48,711 nt of DNA from Dehalococcoidia bacterium (GCA_012959765.1 DUCO01000003.1:1-48711); one strand, 5' to 3'. Counted from the stretch's first letter, positions 8,713 through 16,382 are shown. Numbers and translations are program-made. Notes: a model not told the origin generated them from the letters alone.

Positions 8713-8931
8713 ATGGACGAACAGGTCGAAAAATTACTTTCTGATATTTCTACCGAAGCGTTCGATAAAGTGGCACATGGAGTATTAGACGATCCAAGCG
8801 CGACTCTTGTTGGCACACCTGGATGGGAAGCCCGGTCAGGAGTAACTCTTGAGCAAATTCCAGAGAAGATAAGACCCGTAATAGCAATGTTGCCGGGCGT
8901 GACCGACGAGATATGCGAACTGCTCGGCTGA
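8713..8931 (+). CDS. Small acidic protein of unknown function
   Basis: A 72-residue acidic, soluble, probably helical protein starting MDEQVEKLLSDISTEAFDKV. It contains a Gly/Trp stretch (VGTPGWEARSG) and ends VTDEICELLG. Codon choice resembles its neighbours and the amino-acid mix is protein-like, which is why it is kept. A TATAGT hexamer at 8642-8647 could be its -10 element. The ribosome-binding site is weak. I do not recognise the family. It is transcribed divergently from the Gfo/Idh gene. Confidence 0.5.
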   Translation: MDEQVEKLLSDISTEAFDKVAHGVLDDPSATLVGTPGWEARSGVTLEQIPEKIRPVIAMLPGVTDEICELLG

Positions 8932-8990
8932 GTCGTTTACCTGTCACTGAGCATTCGAACACTCTCGGGAATCCCTCTCAACATCGACGA

Positions 8991-9016
8991 CTGTCATCCT
9001 GAATTTATTTCAGGAT
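8991..9016. repeat. Dispersed inverted repeat, family A
   Basis: An element with arms TCCTGAA and TTCAGGA around a short AT-rich centre, preceded by CTGTCA. It is one of at least nine related copies in intergenic sites of this window. Confidence 0.7.
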
Positions 9017-9121
9017 ATTTCTAACCCCTATGCAGCGAGAAATACTGATGAACACTGAGCCGTTCAATACAAACTGGCAACCGCAGTTCACGCGAACGAA
9101 CGCTGCAAAGCGGGGAGATAG

Positions 9122-9145
9122 ACCCTAAAATTAATTCAGGGTGTC
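9122..9145. repeat. Dispersed inverted repeat, family A (divergent)
   Basis: A degenerate copy (CCCT ... AGGG arms around AAAATTAATTC) ending in GTGTCA, compatible with the ATGACA flank of the intact copies. Confidence 0.45.
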
Positions 9146-9263
9146 AATTGTGAGCAGGGTAGTGAACAATCAACGGTTCGAGTCCAAGTGAGGTATTGTT
9201 TGCGACTCGGAACCAAACTAGACATGTGCGCCTCGCCATTACCGCTCTCAGAACAAACCCAAA

Positions 9264-10433
9264 ATGAAAGTCACAGCAGTAACAGTCCTCCCCGTTTCAC
9301 GATTCAACTACGTGAAGGTCGAAACCGACGAAGGCATCACCGGCGTCGGCGAGCTTCACCCGGCTTCAGGCACTGGCGGAACACCGTTCGTGCCGCGGGC
9401 AGCGGTTGAGTATTGCGCCGAATACCTTGTGGGTAAGGATCCTTTCCACATCGAACGGCACTGGCAGCATATGTTCAGACGCCAGCTGTTCAGGGGCGGA
9501 TCGGACATGATGGCGGCGATCGGAGCTATCGATATCGCATTGTGGGACATCAAGGGCAAGGCTTTGGACAAGCCGGTTTACGAACTGTTAGGTGGACCTG
9601 TCAGAGAGAAAGTTCGCCTTTACACGCATCTCGGGGGCAACACGCCCGAAGCTCTGGCTGAAGAGGCGGCGGCTCGGGTTGAAGAGGGCTTCACGGCTTT
9701 GCGGATATATCCGTTCGGCGATTTCGGTAACTCCGACTTCGAAGAAGGGCGCGGACTCGAAACGATGAGTTTTACGGGCATGCAGAACAACGCGGTGGCG
9801 CGGCTAGCCGCGGTTCGGGAAGCAGCAGGCCCTGATGTCGACTTGATGATCGACGTTGTAAACCGTTTGACGCCTGCCGAAGCGATTGGGCTGGGTCGGG
9901 CGCTGGAGCCGTTCAATCTGTACTTCTACGAAGACCCTATCGAGCCGGAAAACATGGATCAGTGGGGCTGGGTCGCACAGCAGCAGCCGATTCCGCTGGC
10001 GATGGGCGAACGGCTGTACACGGTTTATCAGTTCAGAGACCTGCTTGCGCACCAGGGTGCGGCGTTTGTGCGCCCCGACTTGTCGCTTGCGGGCGGCATC
10101 ACGAATGTGAAGAAGATCGCGGCGTTGGCCGAGGCTGCGTATGTGGGGGTCGTGCCACACAACCCGCTGAGTTGCGTTTTGACCGCGGCATGTGTGCAGA
10201 TCGACGCTGCCGTGCACAATATTTCAGTTCAGGAATACCCACGCGACGACGAATCAGGCATCAAGGCCGATCTTGTTCAGGAGCCGCTGAAGCGGGTCGG
10301 TGGGTATCTCGAAGTGCCAACCAAGCCGGGCATCGGCATCGAACTAAACGAAGAAGCGTTCAAACACTACCCGCCAGTGCCGTACGACCGCCCAGCGCTG
10401 ATCAACGAGGATGGGTCGCTAAGGGAGTACTAG
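9264..10433 (+). CDS. Enolase-superfamily protein 2 (galactonate dehydratase-like)
   Basis: 389 residues with the mandelate racemase-group plan. The capping domain opens MKVTAVTVLPVSRFNYVKVE and includes AIDIALWDIKGKALDKPVYE. The barrel carries ALRIYPFGDF where the KxK/KxR base usually sits, metal ligands in LMIDVVNRL (Asp), FYEDPIEPEN (Glu) and AMGERLYT (Glu), then FVRPDLSLAGGITNVKKI and VVPHNPLSCVLTAA with the catalytic His. The His plus the GER/PDLSLAGG pattern points to an acid-sugar dehydratase such as galactonate dehydratase; racemase activity is less likely because the first base is replaced. ATG at 9264 lacks a Shine-Dalgarno sequence. A lipoprotein gene follows 83 bp downstream. It is only distantly similar to the two other enolase homologues here. 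Confidence 0.87.
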   Translation: MKVTAVTVLPVSRFNYVKVETDEGITGVGELHPASGTGGTPFVPRAAVEYCAEYLVGKDPFHIERHWQHMFRRQLFRGGSDMMAAIGAIDIALWDIKGKALDKPVYELLGGPVREKVRLYTHLGGNTPEALAEEAAARVEEGFTALRIYPFGDFGNSDFEEGRGLETMSFTGMQNNAVARLAAVREAAGPDVDLMIDVVNRLTPAEAIGLGRALEPFNLYFYEDPIEPENMDQWGWVAQQQPIPLAMGERLYTVYQFRDLLAHQGAAFVRPDLSLAGGITNVKKIAALAEAAYVGVVPHNPLSCVLTAACVQIDAAVHNISVQEYPRDDESGIKADLVQEPLKRVGGYLEVPTKPGIGIELNEEAFKHYPPVPYDRPALINEDGSLREY

Positions 10434-10516
10434 GCGAGTTTCCACGCTCTTTACTCGACCTCATGCGCTCCTCACGGCGTTACGCATAACCTGCGCTTCT
10501 CATAAGGAGCGGTACG

Positions 10517-11518
10517 GTGGTGCATTCAACGTGGGTGTGGGGTCGCAGCGCCTTTGCGCAACAGTTTGCGACGACGAGCATGGTCGCGCTGACGATGCTC
10601 GTCGTGATCTTGTTTGGGGCATGTACTCCGGAAGAAGAGGCTGAGGAGACCGCTGAGGCCGTTCAAGAGATCACAGACGAAGTGATTAAAGCAGTCGAGC
10701 AGGGTGAACTCTCCGGCGACGAAGCTTTAGCCACGGCGTTCGCTGCCGAAGCCGCGGCAACAGCCGGGCCGAAGGCGACCGTTGAAACCGCAACTGACAC
10801 CACTGCGGCAATAGACAGCCGCGAAGCGCAGAACGAACTCGTAGATATCGCCGATACTGCTCTGGCCGAAGGCAAAATTGATCTCGATCAATTCATTGAG
10901 ACCGCCGAGGCGATCAAAGGCATTGAGCCCGAAACTGAAGACGCGGATACCGAGTCTTCGGTCGAACCAACCCCCTCTCCAAAACCAGAATCGTTGCCGA
11001 CCGCCACCGCAACCCGGATTCCAGTGCCTACGCTCGAATCGACCGACGCACCAGCCTCTGAGTACCTGTCGGTCGGTGTCTACAGATCGGATTCCCGGTT
11101 TACCGGGGATCCAACCCCCAATAAACCGGGGCGAAATGGCTCAAAAGGCGATATCGGACTTGGCTTTATCGAGCTCTTCTACACACAAGGTGTTACCGGA
11201 GAGTCAAGCTACGACTGGACGATTGAGTTTAGTTTTGGGAGCCCATACTCGAACCAGTTCGCGGGCCGAACGATCACGTTGATCGACAGAGGAAAGGCAA
11301 CGGGCGGTGGGACGGCTCCTGCGGAACTAATTCCGCTCGAGATGTGCTTCGTTTCGGACCTTCCACCAGAGAGTGTTGAGATCGTCGAAACAAGCGGACC
11401 ACTTGAAATCAAGTACGGCGCCACTTCACGGTTGGAGGTAAAAGTCACTATCCCGAAAGGCGACGTGGGCGATCAGTTCACGCTCGGCTGGGGTCTCCTT
11501 GGATGCAAAAAAATGTGA
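10517..11518 (+). CDS. Lipoprotein with Ala/Glu-rich helical region and C-terminal beta domain
   Basis: 333 residues from a GTG start preceded by AAGGAG at 7 nt. An N-terminal hydrophobic helix ends in VVILFGAC (Cys36), a plausible lipobox, so the mature protein would be anchored to the outer face of the membrane. Residues 37-140 are Ala/Glu/Asp-rich and probably helical. Residues 150-185 form a Pro/Thr/Ser linker (PTPSPKPESLPTATATRIP). The last ~150 residues look like a compact beta domain ending LGWGLLGCKKM. The lipobox-linker-domain layout recurs in the remnant at 41343-41812. No known domain is recognised and the function is unknown. Confidence 0.72.
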   Translation: MVHSTWVWGRSAFAQQFATTSMVALTMLVVILFGACTPEEEAEETAEAVQEITDEVIKAVEQGELSGDEALATAFAAEAAATAGPKATVETATDTTAAIDSREAQNELVDIADTALAEGKIDLDQFIETAEAIKGIEPETEDADTESSVEPTPSPKPESLPTATATRIPVPTLESTDAPASEYLSVGVYRSDSRFTGDPTPNKPGRNGSKGDIGLGFIELFYTQGVTGESSYDWTIEFSFGSPYSNQFAGRTITLIDRGKATGGGTAPAELIPLEMCFVSDLPPESVEIVETSGPLEIKYGATSRLEVKVTIPKGDVGDQFTLGWGLLGCKKM

Positions 11519-11561
11519 GTATTACTGGACCTACGAGGGCGCTGAGTAACTATTGGCGGGC

Positions 11562-11617
11562 TTGCTCGAACGAGTTGGCGGCTACGTCGAAGTCCCCACC
11601 AAACGGGATTGTCGGTG
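11562..11617 (+). pseudogene. Remnant of an enolase-superfamily gene 3' end
   Basis: Translation from 11562 reads LLERVGGYVEVPTK, nearly the same as PLKRVGGYLEVPTKPGIG near the C-terminus of enolase-superfamily protein 2. After the Lys codon the frame is lost, though the nucleotides still resemble a PGIVG-type continuation with two small deletions. Nothing enolase-like is visible upstream before the lipoprotein gene. It is most simply what is left of a deleted paralogue that followed the lipoprotein gene. Confidence 0.55.
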
Positions 11618-11652
11618 CTGACTACCATCTCGCAGCAACTGGGGAAGATAGT

Positions 11653-11676
11653 TCCTGAAATAAATTCAGGATGACA
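11653..11676. repeat. Dispersed inverted repeat, family A
   Basis: TCCTGAA and TTCAGGA arms around ATAAA, followed by TGACA. Confidence 0.7.
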
Positions 11677-11743
11677 ATTGGTCGGTCGTCCTTCACAATC
11701 GCTGGCTGAATTCGACTTTGACTGTTGTTCGACCAGCGGTAGA

Positions 11744-11769
11744 TCCTGAAAATGAATTCAGGATGACAG
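11744..11769. repeat. Dispersed inverted repeat, family A
   Basis: TCCTGAA and TTCAGGA arms around AATGAA, followed by TGACAG. It lies only 75 bp from the previous copy, in the same orientation. Confidence 0.7.
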
Positions 11770-11790
11770 AGTTCGAAACCAGTCCGCTGC

Positions 11791-11812
11791 CCCGATCAGA
11801 ATCGGGATGACG
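11791..11812. repeat. Short inverted repeat related to family A flank
   Basis: CCCGATC and ATCGGG arms followed by ATGACG, which matches the ATGACA flank of family A. Possibly a diverged or hybrid copy. Confidence 0.45.
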
Positions 11813-11844
11813 TACAACAAATCCCAAGGCTCTCTATACAAAAC

Positions 11845-13065
11845 ATGCCCACTGAACCCACTTCCTACGATCTTGTTATTTCTGGTGGTCGAGTTGTCGA
11901 CCCTGCCAACTCGATAGATGCGCAGCTTGATATCGCTGTTAGCGGCGGAAAGATTGCTGCTATCGAGGCGGGTATCGACACTTCGGCGACGAAGCGGGTT
12001 GTCGATGCGAGTGGGCTGGTTGTTACTCCGGGATTGATCGACCTGCACACCCATGCCGTCGGTGGTATTCGCAAGCCTTCTCGCGATGACTTTATGGTCG
12101 ATGCCGATACTGCCGGAGTTAGTGCGGGTGTGACGACCATTCTCGACGCGGGATCAATTGGCGCTTTGAGCGCGGGCGGACTGGTGAATTATCTCGCGCC
12201 GAACGCAACCACTCGTCTGATGGCGCTGATAAACATCGGTAAGATGGGCGTTGCGAACCTTCCTGAGGTGAAGACTACCGACGATATCGACCACGCCTCG
12301 TCGGTTGAGGTGATTCAGTCTGCTCCCGAAATAATCAAGGGCGTGAAGGTCCGGATGGTCACTCCCGGAATCATCACTCTCGGCAACGACATGCCGAAGG
12401 CAGCGAAGTCGATCACCGACGAGGCCGGCGGGTTCGTGATGGTTCACGTTGGCGATATTGCAGGTCAGGATCCGATAGCAGCCGATCTCACGCCGAGCCT
12501 GCTCACCGACATTCTCACCAAGGGCGATGTGGTTACTCACACGCTGAGCGGAGCTGTTGGCGCGTTACTCGCCGACGGATCGCTTATTTCACAGGCTGAG
12601 GAAGCCCGTCGTAATGGCGTTTACTTCGACGTTGGAGTGGGCGGCGGGAACTTCTCGTTCGCTGCCGCACAGGCGGTTATCGATACCGGGTTTATTCCCG
12701 ACACGATAAGTTCCGACATCACGGCGATGTTTATACACGCCGGCCCGGTGTTCTCGCTAACCGAGTGCATGGGCAAGATAACGACGCTCGGCATTTCGTT
12801 CGAGGACGCGATTCGTATGACGACTTCGAAGCCTGCGGAAATTCTCGGTATGTCAGATGAAATTGGCTCGCTGAGCGTTGGTTCTGGCGCAGATATATCG
12901 ATTCTTGATCTTGTCGAGGGCGATTTCATTTATCGTGAGGCTTCGGGTGCCACCAAAGTAGGATCACAGGCGATCAAGCCAGTTATGGCTGTTCGGAACG
13001 GTGTGCCTCAGCCTCTCGACTTCGGACCACATCCCTGGGGCTGGCTACCGGCGCAGAATTCCTAG
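11845..13065 (+). CDS. Amidohydrolase/deacetylase-family metallohydrolase (COG3964-like)
   Basis: 406 residues of the amidohydrolase superfamily. The N-terminal small beta domain has YDLVISGGRVVDPAN; the barrel begins with GLIDLHTHAVGG (metal ligands H68 and H70). A Lys in IIKGVKVRMVTPG is a candidate carboxylated bridging residue. Histidines in FVMVHVGDI and DVVTHTLSG and an Asp in TISSDITAMF complete the binuclear site. The overall pattern, including NPAxx-like KPAEILGM and the GSLSVGSGADISILDL end, resembles COG3964 enzymes, some of which hydrolyse N-acetyl-D-amino acids or acetyl-(R)-mandelate. It stands just before two PLP enzymes of the D-cysteine desulfhydrase type, with a 23-bp gap, supporting a role in D- or N-acyl-amino acid breakdown (inference). 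No Shine-Dalgarno sequence is visible. Confidence 0.83.
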   Translation: MPTEPTSYDLVISGGRVVDPANSIDAQLDIAVSGGKIAAIEAGIDTSATKRVVDASGLVVTPGLIDLHTHAVGGIRKPSRDDFMVDADTAGVSAGVTTILDAGSIGALSAGGLVNYLAPNATTRLMALINIGKMGVANLPEVKTTDDIDHASSVEVIQSAPEIIKGVKVRMVTPGIITLGNDMPKAAKSITDEAGGFVMVHVGDIAGQDPIAADLTPSLLTDILTKGDVVTHTLSGAVGALLADGSLISQAEEARRNGVYFDVGVGGGNFSFAAAQAVIDTGFIPDTISSDITAMFIHAGPVFSLTECMGKITTLGISFEDAIRMTTSKPAEILGMSDEIGSLSVGSGADISILDLVEGDFIYREASGATKVGSQAIKPVMAVRNGVPQPLDFGPHPWGWLPAQNS

Positions 13066-13074
13066 AACACAACT

Positions 13075-13080
13075 TATAAA
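13075..13080 (+). promoter_or_regulatory. Candidate -10 element for a leaderless transcript
   Basis: TATAAA ends 8 nt before the ATG at 13089, and there is no Shine-Dalgarno sequence in between. Transcription starting 6-8 nt after the hexamer would begin at or next to the start codon. Confidence 0.4.
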
Positions 13081-13088
13081 GCATCACA

Positions 13089-14117
13089 ATGACAATTACT
13101 CAAGAACATTTCCGCACCAAACTCGAAGAGCTGCCCCGGTTCAAGCTTTCGCATTTGAACACTCGGCTTGAGCCGCTGGATCGGCTTCGTCAGGCGCTAA
13201 TCTATGAGGGCGTGACGGTGCCGAACCGGATGCTCGTGAAGCGCGATGACACAACTGGCCTGGCGTTTGGTGGCAACAAGGGTCGGCACTTCGAATTCGA
13301 GATCGCTCACATTCTTGAACGCGGGTTCGACACCGTTATCAATATCAACCACTACCACTCGAATCAGGCACGGTTCATCGCCGCCGGATGTGCGAAGGCG
13401 GGATTGAAATACCACATCGTGTCGATCGGCATGGTGACGGCTCCGATCACCGGAAATTTGCTGCTGTGCAAGCTGATGGGTGCCGAGATTCATCGAACGC
13501 CCGCTGAGTACGGCCAGCAATTGGCGGAAAAGATTTTCAAAGCCGAAACAGAGGCTGGACGCAAGCCGTACATCCTGCCCGACGATCCATTTGTCGATGT
13601 GATGGGCATGATCGGGTTTCTTGAGACCGGACTTGAACTCGAAGAGCAACTTGAAGAGGCCGGGGTTGAAGCGCCAGTTCGCTTCTGGGGTCTCACCGGG
13701 CGGTCGATAGCTGGACTACGGCTGTACGCCAAGAACCGCGGGCTCGATTGGCGGGCGACGGCGTGCCAGTACTCACCGGGCAAGGTCGAGGATTTCCATA
13801 GTGTGACCACAGATCGAGCCTCACAGGTTGTAGAGATGTTCGATCTTGAACAGACGCTGGATTCCGATGATTTGCAGGTACTCGAAGACTACCGAGGACC
13901 GGGTTACGGCGAGCCAGATGACCGTGTGATCGAGGCGATTATGATGGTGGGCAAAGCCGAAGGGCTTATTCTCGATCCGAACTACACTGGCAAAGCGATG
14001 TCGGGCCTGATCGGCGAGCTAAGAGCCGAGCGAATCGACCCCAACGAAACGATCTGTTTCATCCACTCAGGCGGCCTACCGCAACTGTTCGCCCACGCCG
14101 ATAAATTTGTGGATTAG
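13089..14117 (+). CDS. PLP-dependent D-cysteine desulfhydrase / ACC deaminase-family protein, copy 1
   Basis: 342 residues of fold-type II PLP enzymes. The N-terminal segment reads LPRFKLSHLNTRLEPLDRL, then LVKRDDTTGLAFGGNKGRH, where the Lys of GGNK forms the Schiff base. HYHSNQARFIAAGCAKAG and the C-terminal LDPNYTGKAMSGLIGEL and CFIHSGGLPQLFAH are the family's substrate and cofactor-phosphate regions. Known members are D-cysteine desulfhydrase, 1-aminocyclopropane-1-carboxylate deaminase and L-cysteate/sulfolactate-type lyases; which one applies is not decided by sequence. It follows the amidohydrolase by 23 bp and is followed by a paralogue. Confidence 0.88.
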   Translation: MTITQEHFRTKLEELPRFKLSHLNTRLEPLDRLRQALIYEGVTVPNRMLVKRDDTTGLAFGGNKGRHFEFEIAHILERGFDTVININHYHSNQARFIAAGCAKAGLKYHIVSIGMVTAPITGNLLLCKLMGAEIHRTPAEYGQQLAEKIFKAETEAGRKPYILPDDPFVDVMGMIGFLETGLELEEQLEEAGVEAPVRFWGLTGRSIAGLRLYAKNRGLDWRATACQYSPGKVEDFHSVTTDRASQVVEMFDLEQTLDSDDLQVLEDYRGPGYGEPDDRVIEAIMMVGKAEGLILDPNYTGKAMSGLIGELRAERIDPNETICFIHSGGLPQLFAHADKFVD

Positions 14118-14163
14118 AGGAATATCTCTGTCAGCGTCGGAGATGTACGGGGTCAGTGAAGAA

Positions 14164-14199
14164 CTGTCATTCTGAAATAAATTCAGGATGACAGTTTTT
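14164..14199 (+). terminator. Family A inverted repeat acting as a probable rho-independent terminator
   Basis: This is the most symmetrical family A copy: CTGTCATTCTGAA pairs with TTCAGGATGACAG (one mismatch) around ATAAA, followed directly by TTTTTA. Stem plus U-tract is a classic intrinsic terminator for the gene ending at 14117. Confidence 0.65.
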
Positions 14200-14261
14200 A
14201 TTGTTCAACAAGCTACTTGAATGGCTAAACTATCTACAACATCCAACGTCATTGTCTCGAC

Positions 14262-14267
14262 TAGAAT
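14262..14267 (+). promoter_or_regulatory. Candidate -10 element for a leaderless transcript
   Basis: TAGAAT ends 8 nt before the ATG at 14276, with no ribosome-binding site between, so the predicted transcript would start at or beside the start codon. Confidence 0.4.
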
Positions 14268-14275
14268 CCCTTCCC

Positions 14276-15313
14276 ATGACCACCACAAAAATTCTTACGC
14301 CTGCTGAACTTCAAACCCATGTCGACAAGTTGCCGCGGATGGACTTTGCGCATCTGCCGACTCCGCTTGAAGAAATGCCCAGACTCACCGAGCGGCTGGG
14401 TGGCCCGAAAATCTGGATAAAGCGCGAAGACATGACGGGTCTGGCGTTTGGCGGCAACAAGGCTCGCCACTATGAATTCGAGATGCCCCACGTTGCCGAC
14501 GAGGGTTACGACGTGATGATCAACATCATGGACTACCACTCGAACAACGCCCGGATGACTGCTGCAGCTGCCAATAAAATCGGCATGCGCTACATCCTCA
14601 TTCTCAAGAACGCCGCCAATCGAAACGTGCAGGGCAACCTGCTCGTCGACAAGATTTTAGGTGCCGAGCTTCACCTGCTCGACGAATACCAGTCGGGCAA
14701 TGCAGAAGGCTACGCGACCAAGCTCAAAGAGGAACTCGAATCAGAAGGCCACAAGCCCTACCTGATTCAGGACTATCTGTTCCCGCGAATCGTCGGCATG
14801 GTCGGGTTCGTTCAGGCAGGCATAGAGATGCTTGAACAGATCGAAGAAAACGATCTCAAAAACGTGCACATCATCGGTGTTGCGGGGCGTTCGCTCTGCG
14901 GGCTCATCATTGCGGCAAAAGCAATGGGACTCGACTGGAAGTTCACCGGAGTAACCGTGAACTACGATGTGCCGCTGGAGGGCTACATCTTCGAGCACAA
15001 CAAGGACATCCAGGAGTTGCTCGACCTGCCGGTTACGTTCGAGCCGAGCGATATGCGAGTGCTCAACCAGTACGTTGGCGAGGGCTACGGCGTGATGAGC
15101 GCCCAGGTTGCTGAGGCGATTCACATTGCGGCACAGACCGATGCGATCATCTGCGACCCCAACTACACGGGCACGGCAATGGCTGCACTGATCGACCAGA
15201 TCGAAAAGGGCGGGTTCGATGATGACGAAACAGTCATTTTCCTGCACACAGGCGGACTCCCGGCCGTATTTACGTTCGCCGAGCAGCTTGCCAACTTCAA
15301 AGGCAAAGTCTAG
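14276..15313 (+). CDS. PLP-dependent D-cysteine desulfhydrase / ACC deaminase-family protein, copy 2
   Basis: A paralogue of the preceding gene, about 345 residues. It has matching landmarks: LPRMDFAHLPTPLEEMPRL, IWIKREDMTGLAFGGNKARH with the Schiff-base Lys, MDYHSNNARMTAAAANKIG, CDPNYTGTAMAALIDQI and IFLHTGGLPAVFTFA. The two copies have clearly diverged, so they probably handle different substrates. The frame extends upstream to a TTG at 14201, but conserved sequence begins with MTTTKILTPAELQ at 14276 and a -10-like hexamer lies just before it. A terminator separates it from copy 1, so the pair is not one simple operon. Deamination of a D-amino acid or a cyclopropane/thiol amino acid is the family role. 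Confidence 0.87.
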   Translation: MTTTKILTPAELQTHVDKLPRMDFAHLPTPLEEMPRLTERLGGPKIWIKREDMTGLAFGGNKARHYEFEMPHVADEGYDVMINIMDYHSNNARMTAAAANKIGMRYILILKNAANRNVQGNLLVDKILGAELHLLDEYQSGNAEGYATKLKEELESEGHKPYLIQDYLFPRIVGMVGFVQAGIEMLEQIEENDLKNVHIIGVAGRSLCGLIIAAKAMGLDWKFTGVTVNYDVPLEGYIFEHNKDIQELLDLPVTFEPSDMRVLNQYVGEGYGVMSAQVAEAIHIAAQTDAIICDPNYTGTAMAALIDQIEKGGFDDDETVIFLHTGGLPAVFTFAEQLANFKGKV

Positions 15314-15350
15314 GCACGCTAGTACCTGTAACGGTGGAGGATCTATATCG

Positions 15351-15485
15351 ATGCTGAATCTCTTCGGGGGGAGCGGTGGTCGAGATCCTGATGGAAAACG
15401 CTCGGTAACCCGTCGCCAGCTACTTATCAGGCTCCTGTTTTACATCGCGATTTTCGCCCTCATTATTTGGTGGGCGAGGGGCTGA
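15351..15485 (+). CDS. Micro-membrane protein 1 of a four-gene array (44 aa)
   Basis: A 44-residue protein: MLNLFGGSGGRDPDGKRS, then a basic patch (VTRRQLLIR), then a single hydrophobic helix LLFYIAIFALIIWW ending ARG. A GGAGG ribosome-binding site lies 10 nt before the ATG. The basic-patch/helix/WW ending matches the next two genes, so I call it a family member despite its different N-terminus. By the positive-inside rule the N-terminus should be cytoplasmic. No known function. Confidence 0.65.
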   Translation: MLNLFGGSGGRDPDGKRSVTRRQLLIRLLFYIAIFALIIWWARG

Positions 15486-15590
15486 AACACGTTCAATCGG
15501 CGTAATGAATGCCTAAAGCCGGGATGTGTATGATGTGCCCAGAGCATCAACAACTTCGGGACTTACAGCCCCCAAACGGAGGTTTACTCA

Positions 15591-15773
15591 ATGCACTCTC
15601 CGAACGATCCGAATCTCGGTTCGAAAATCATGGCTGAAGGCATGCGAAGAAACGCCCAGTCGCAAGCTGCAGGGCGGCACAGTAGACGACAAAACTCGAG
15701 GAAAGAGCGTCTGGTCAAGCTGGGTGTTCTCATCGTCATCATCGTCGCCGCCCTGTGGTGGGTTTACAGCTAG
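15591..15773 (+). CDS. Micro-membrane protein 2 of the array (60 aa)
   Basis: A 60-residue protein beginning MHSPNDPNLGSKIMAEGMRR, followed by a strongly basic stretch (RHSRRQNSRKERLVK) and a C-terminal helix LGVLIVIIVAALWWVYS that runs to the end. GGAGG lies 9 nt before the ATG, and a TATGAT hexamer at 15529-15534 may be its -10 element, so it seems to have its own promoter. It shares the DPNL motif near the N-terminus with protein 4 and the helix-WWV-S tail with protein 3. Predicted topology is cytoplasmic N-terminus, tail-anchored. No known function. Confidence 0.72.
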   Translation: MHSPNDPNLGSKIMAEGMRRNAQSQAAGRHSRRQNSRKERLVKLGVLIVIIVAALWWVYS

Positions 15774-15934
15774 ATTCAAACTCGAAAAGCGCCATCAAGA
15801 TGGTCGGCGAAGGGCTGAAACCGTGTGCGCTACGTATCAAGTTTTATAAATACGCGACAGTTATAAGATGCAGGCAGGCCGCTCGTAGTGCGAAGCTGGC
15901 CACAAGGCTCATCTAGTCGCATTGGAGGAATCCC

Positions 15935-16108
15935 ATGAGAGACCCTCGGTTAAATATCGAAATCAAAAGCATGGAAATGAGCGCCGAGGCCAGATTGCGG
16001 AGCCACCCGGGTGCGCGGCGCCGTGAATCTTCGGTAAAAGTATTGCTCTTCAAGCTAGGAGTGATGATCTTGATAGCGGTCGCTTTCTTCTGGTGGGTTT
16101 CGAGCTAG
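15935..16108 (+). CDS. Micro-membrane protein 3 of the array (57 aa)
   Basis: A 57-residue protein: MRDPRLNIEIKSMEMSAEAR, a basic patch (GARRRESSVKV) and a C-terminal helix LFKLGVMILIAVAFFWW ending VSS. It has a GGAGG ribosome-binding site before the ATG and a TATAAG hexamer at 15862-15867, about 68 bp upstream. The tail K-LGV-x-I-x(4-6)-A-x-x-WWV-S is almost the same as in protein 2. It is short enough to be missed by length-filtered gene calling. No known function. Confidence 0.7.
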   Translation: MRDPRLNIEIKSMEMSAEARLRSHPGARRRESSVKVLLFKLGVMILIAVAFFWWVSS

Positions 16109-16133
16109 ATTCCAGTGGAAAGAGCGTGATTTA

Positions 16134-16364
16134 ATGAATTATCACGACCCGAACCTCAACTCTCACCCCGAGTTGAGAGCAACCGAGCATCGTAATCTGG
16201 CGAACAATCCCAATGTGCTTCGCCGATCTCCGATCAGGTCCATGTTGATCAAGTGGGTTATTTTTGCAGTCATAATGGGCGCTGTGCTGCTCTGGATCGG
16301 TACGCTGTCAGCACCCGAGTATTCCAGCGATCAAACAGCCGGACAGGATCAGTCGAACCCTTAG
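16134..16364 (+). CDS. Micro-membrane protein 4 of the array (76 aa)
   Basis: A 76-residue protein: MNYHDPNLNSHPELRATEHR shares DPNL-x-S with protein 2. A basic stretch (VLRRSPIRSMLIK) leads into the helix WVIFAVIMGAVLLWIG. Unlike its siblings it adds a polar tail of about 22 residues (APEYSSDQTAGQDQSNP) after the helix, probably on the outer face. It starts 25 bp after protein 3 and is likely cotranscribed with it. A strong terminator follows. No known function. Confidence 0.7.
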   Translation: MNYHDPNLNSHPELRATEHRNLANNPNVLRRSPIRSMLIKWVIFAVIMGAVLLWIGTLSAPEYSSDQTAGQDQSNP

Positions 16365-16382
16365 CAGTTCACCGCATTTAAT

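Larger units (their letters stand above)
8932..9263. other. Intergenic region with two inverted-repeat elements
   Basis: About 330 bp without a supported gene. It holds two members of the dispersed TCCTGAA/TTCAGGA repeat family (8991-9016 and a divergent one at 9122-9145). A GGTTCGAGTCC string near 9174 resembles a tRNA T-arm, but no acceptor or anticodon stem accompanies it. The promoter of enolase-superfamily gene 2 must lie near the right end. Confidence 0.55.
11519..11844. other. Intergenic region with an enolase remnant and three repeat elements
   Basis: About 325 bp without an intact gene. It holds a short piece of an enolase-superfamily 3' end (11562-11617), two intact family A repeats (11653-11676, 11744-11769) and a related element with CCCGAT/ATCGGG arms (11791-11812). 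A TATACA hexamer (11835-11840) sits 4 nt before the next ATG. Confidence 0.6.

Noticed and set aside
9165..9200. GGTTCGAGTCC string resembling a tRNA T-arm
   Set aside because: The flanking bases do not pair and no cloverleaf is visible; probably chance.
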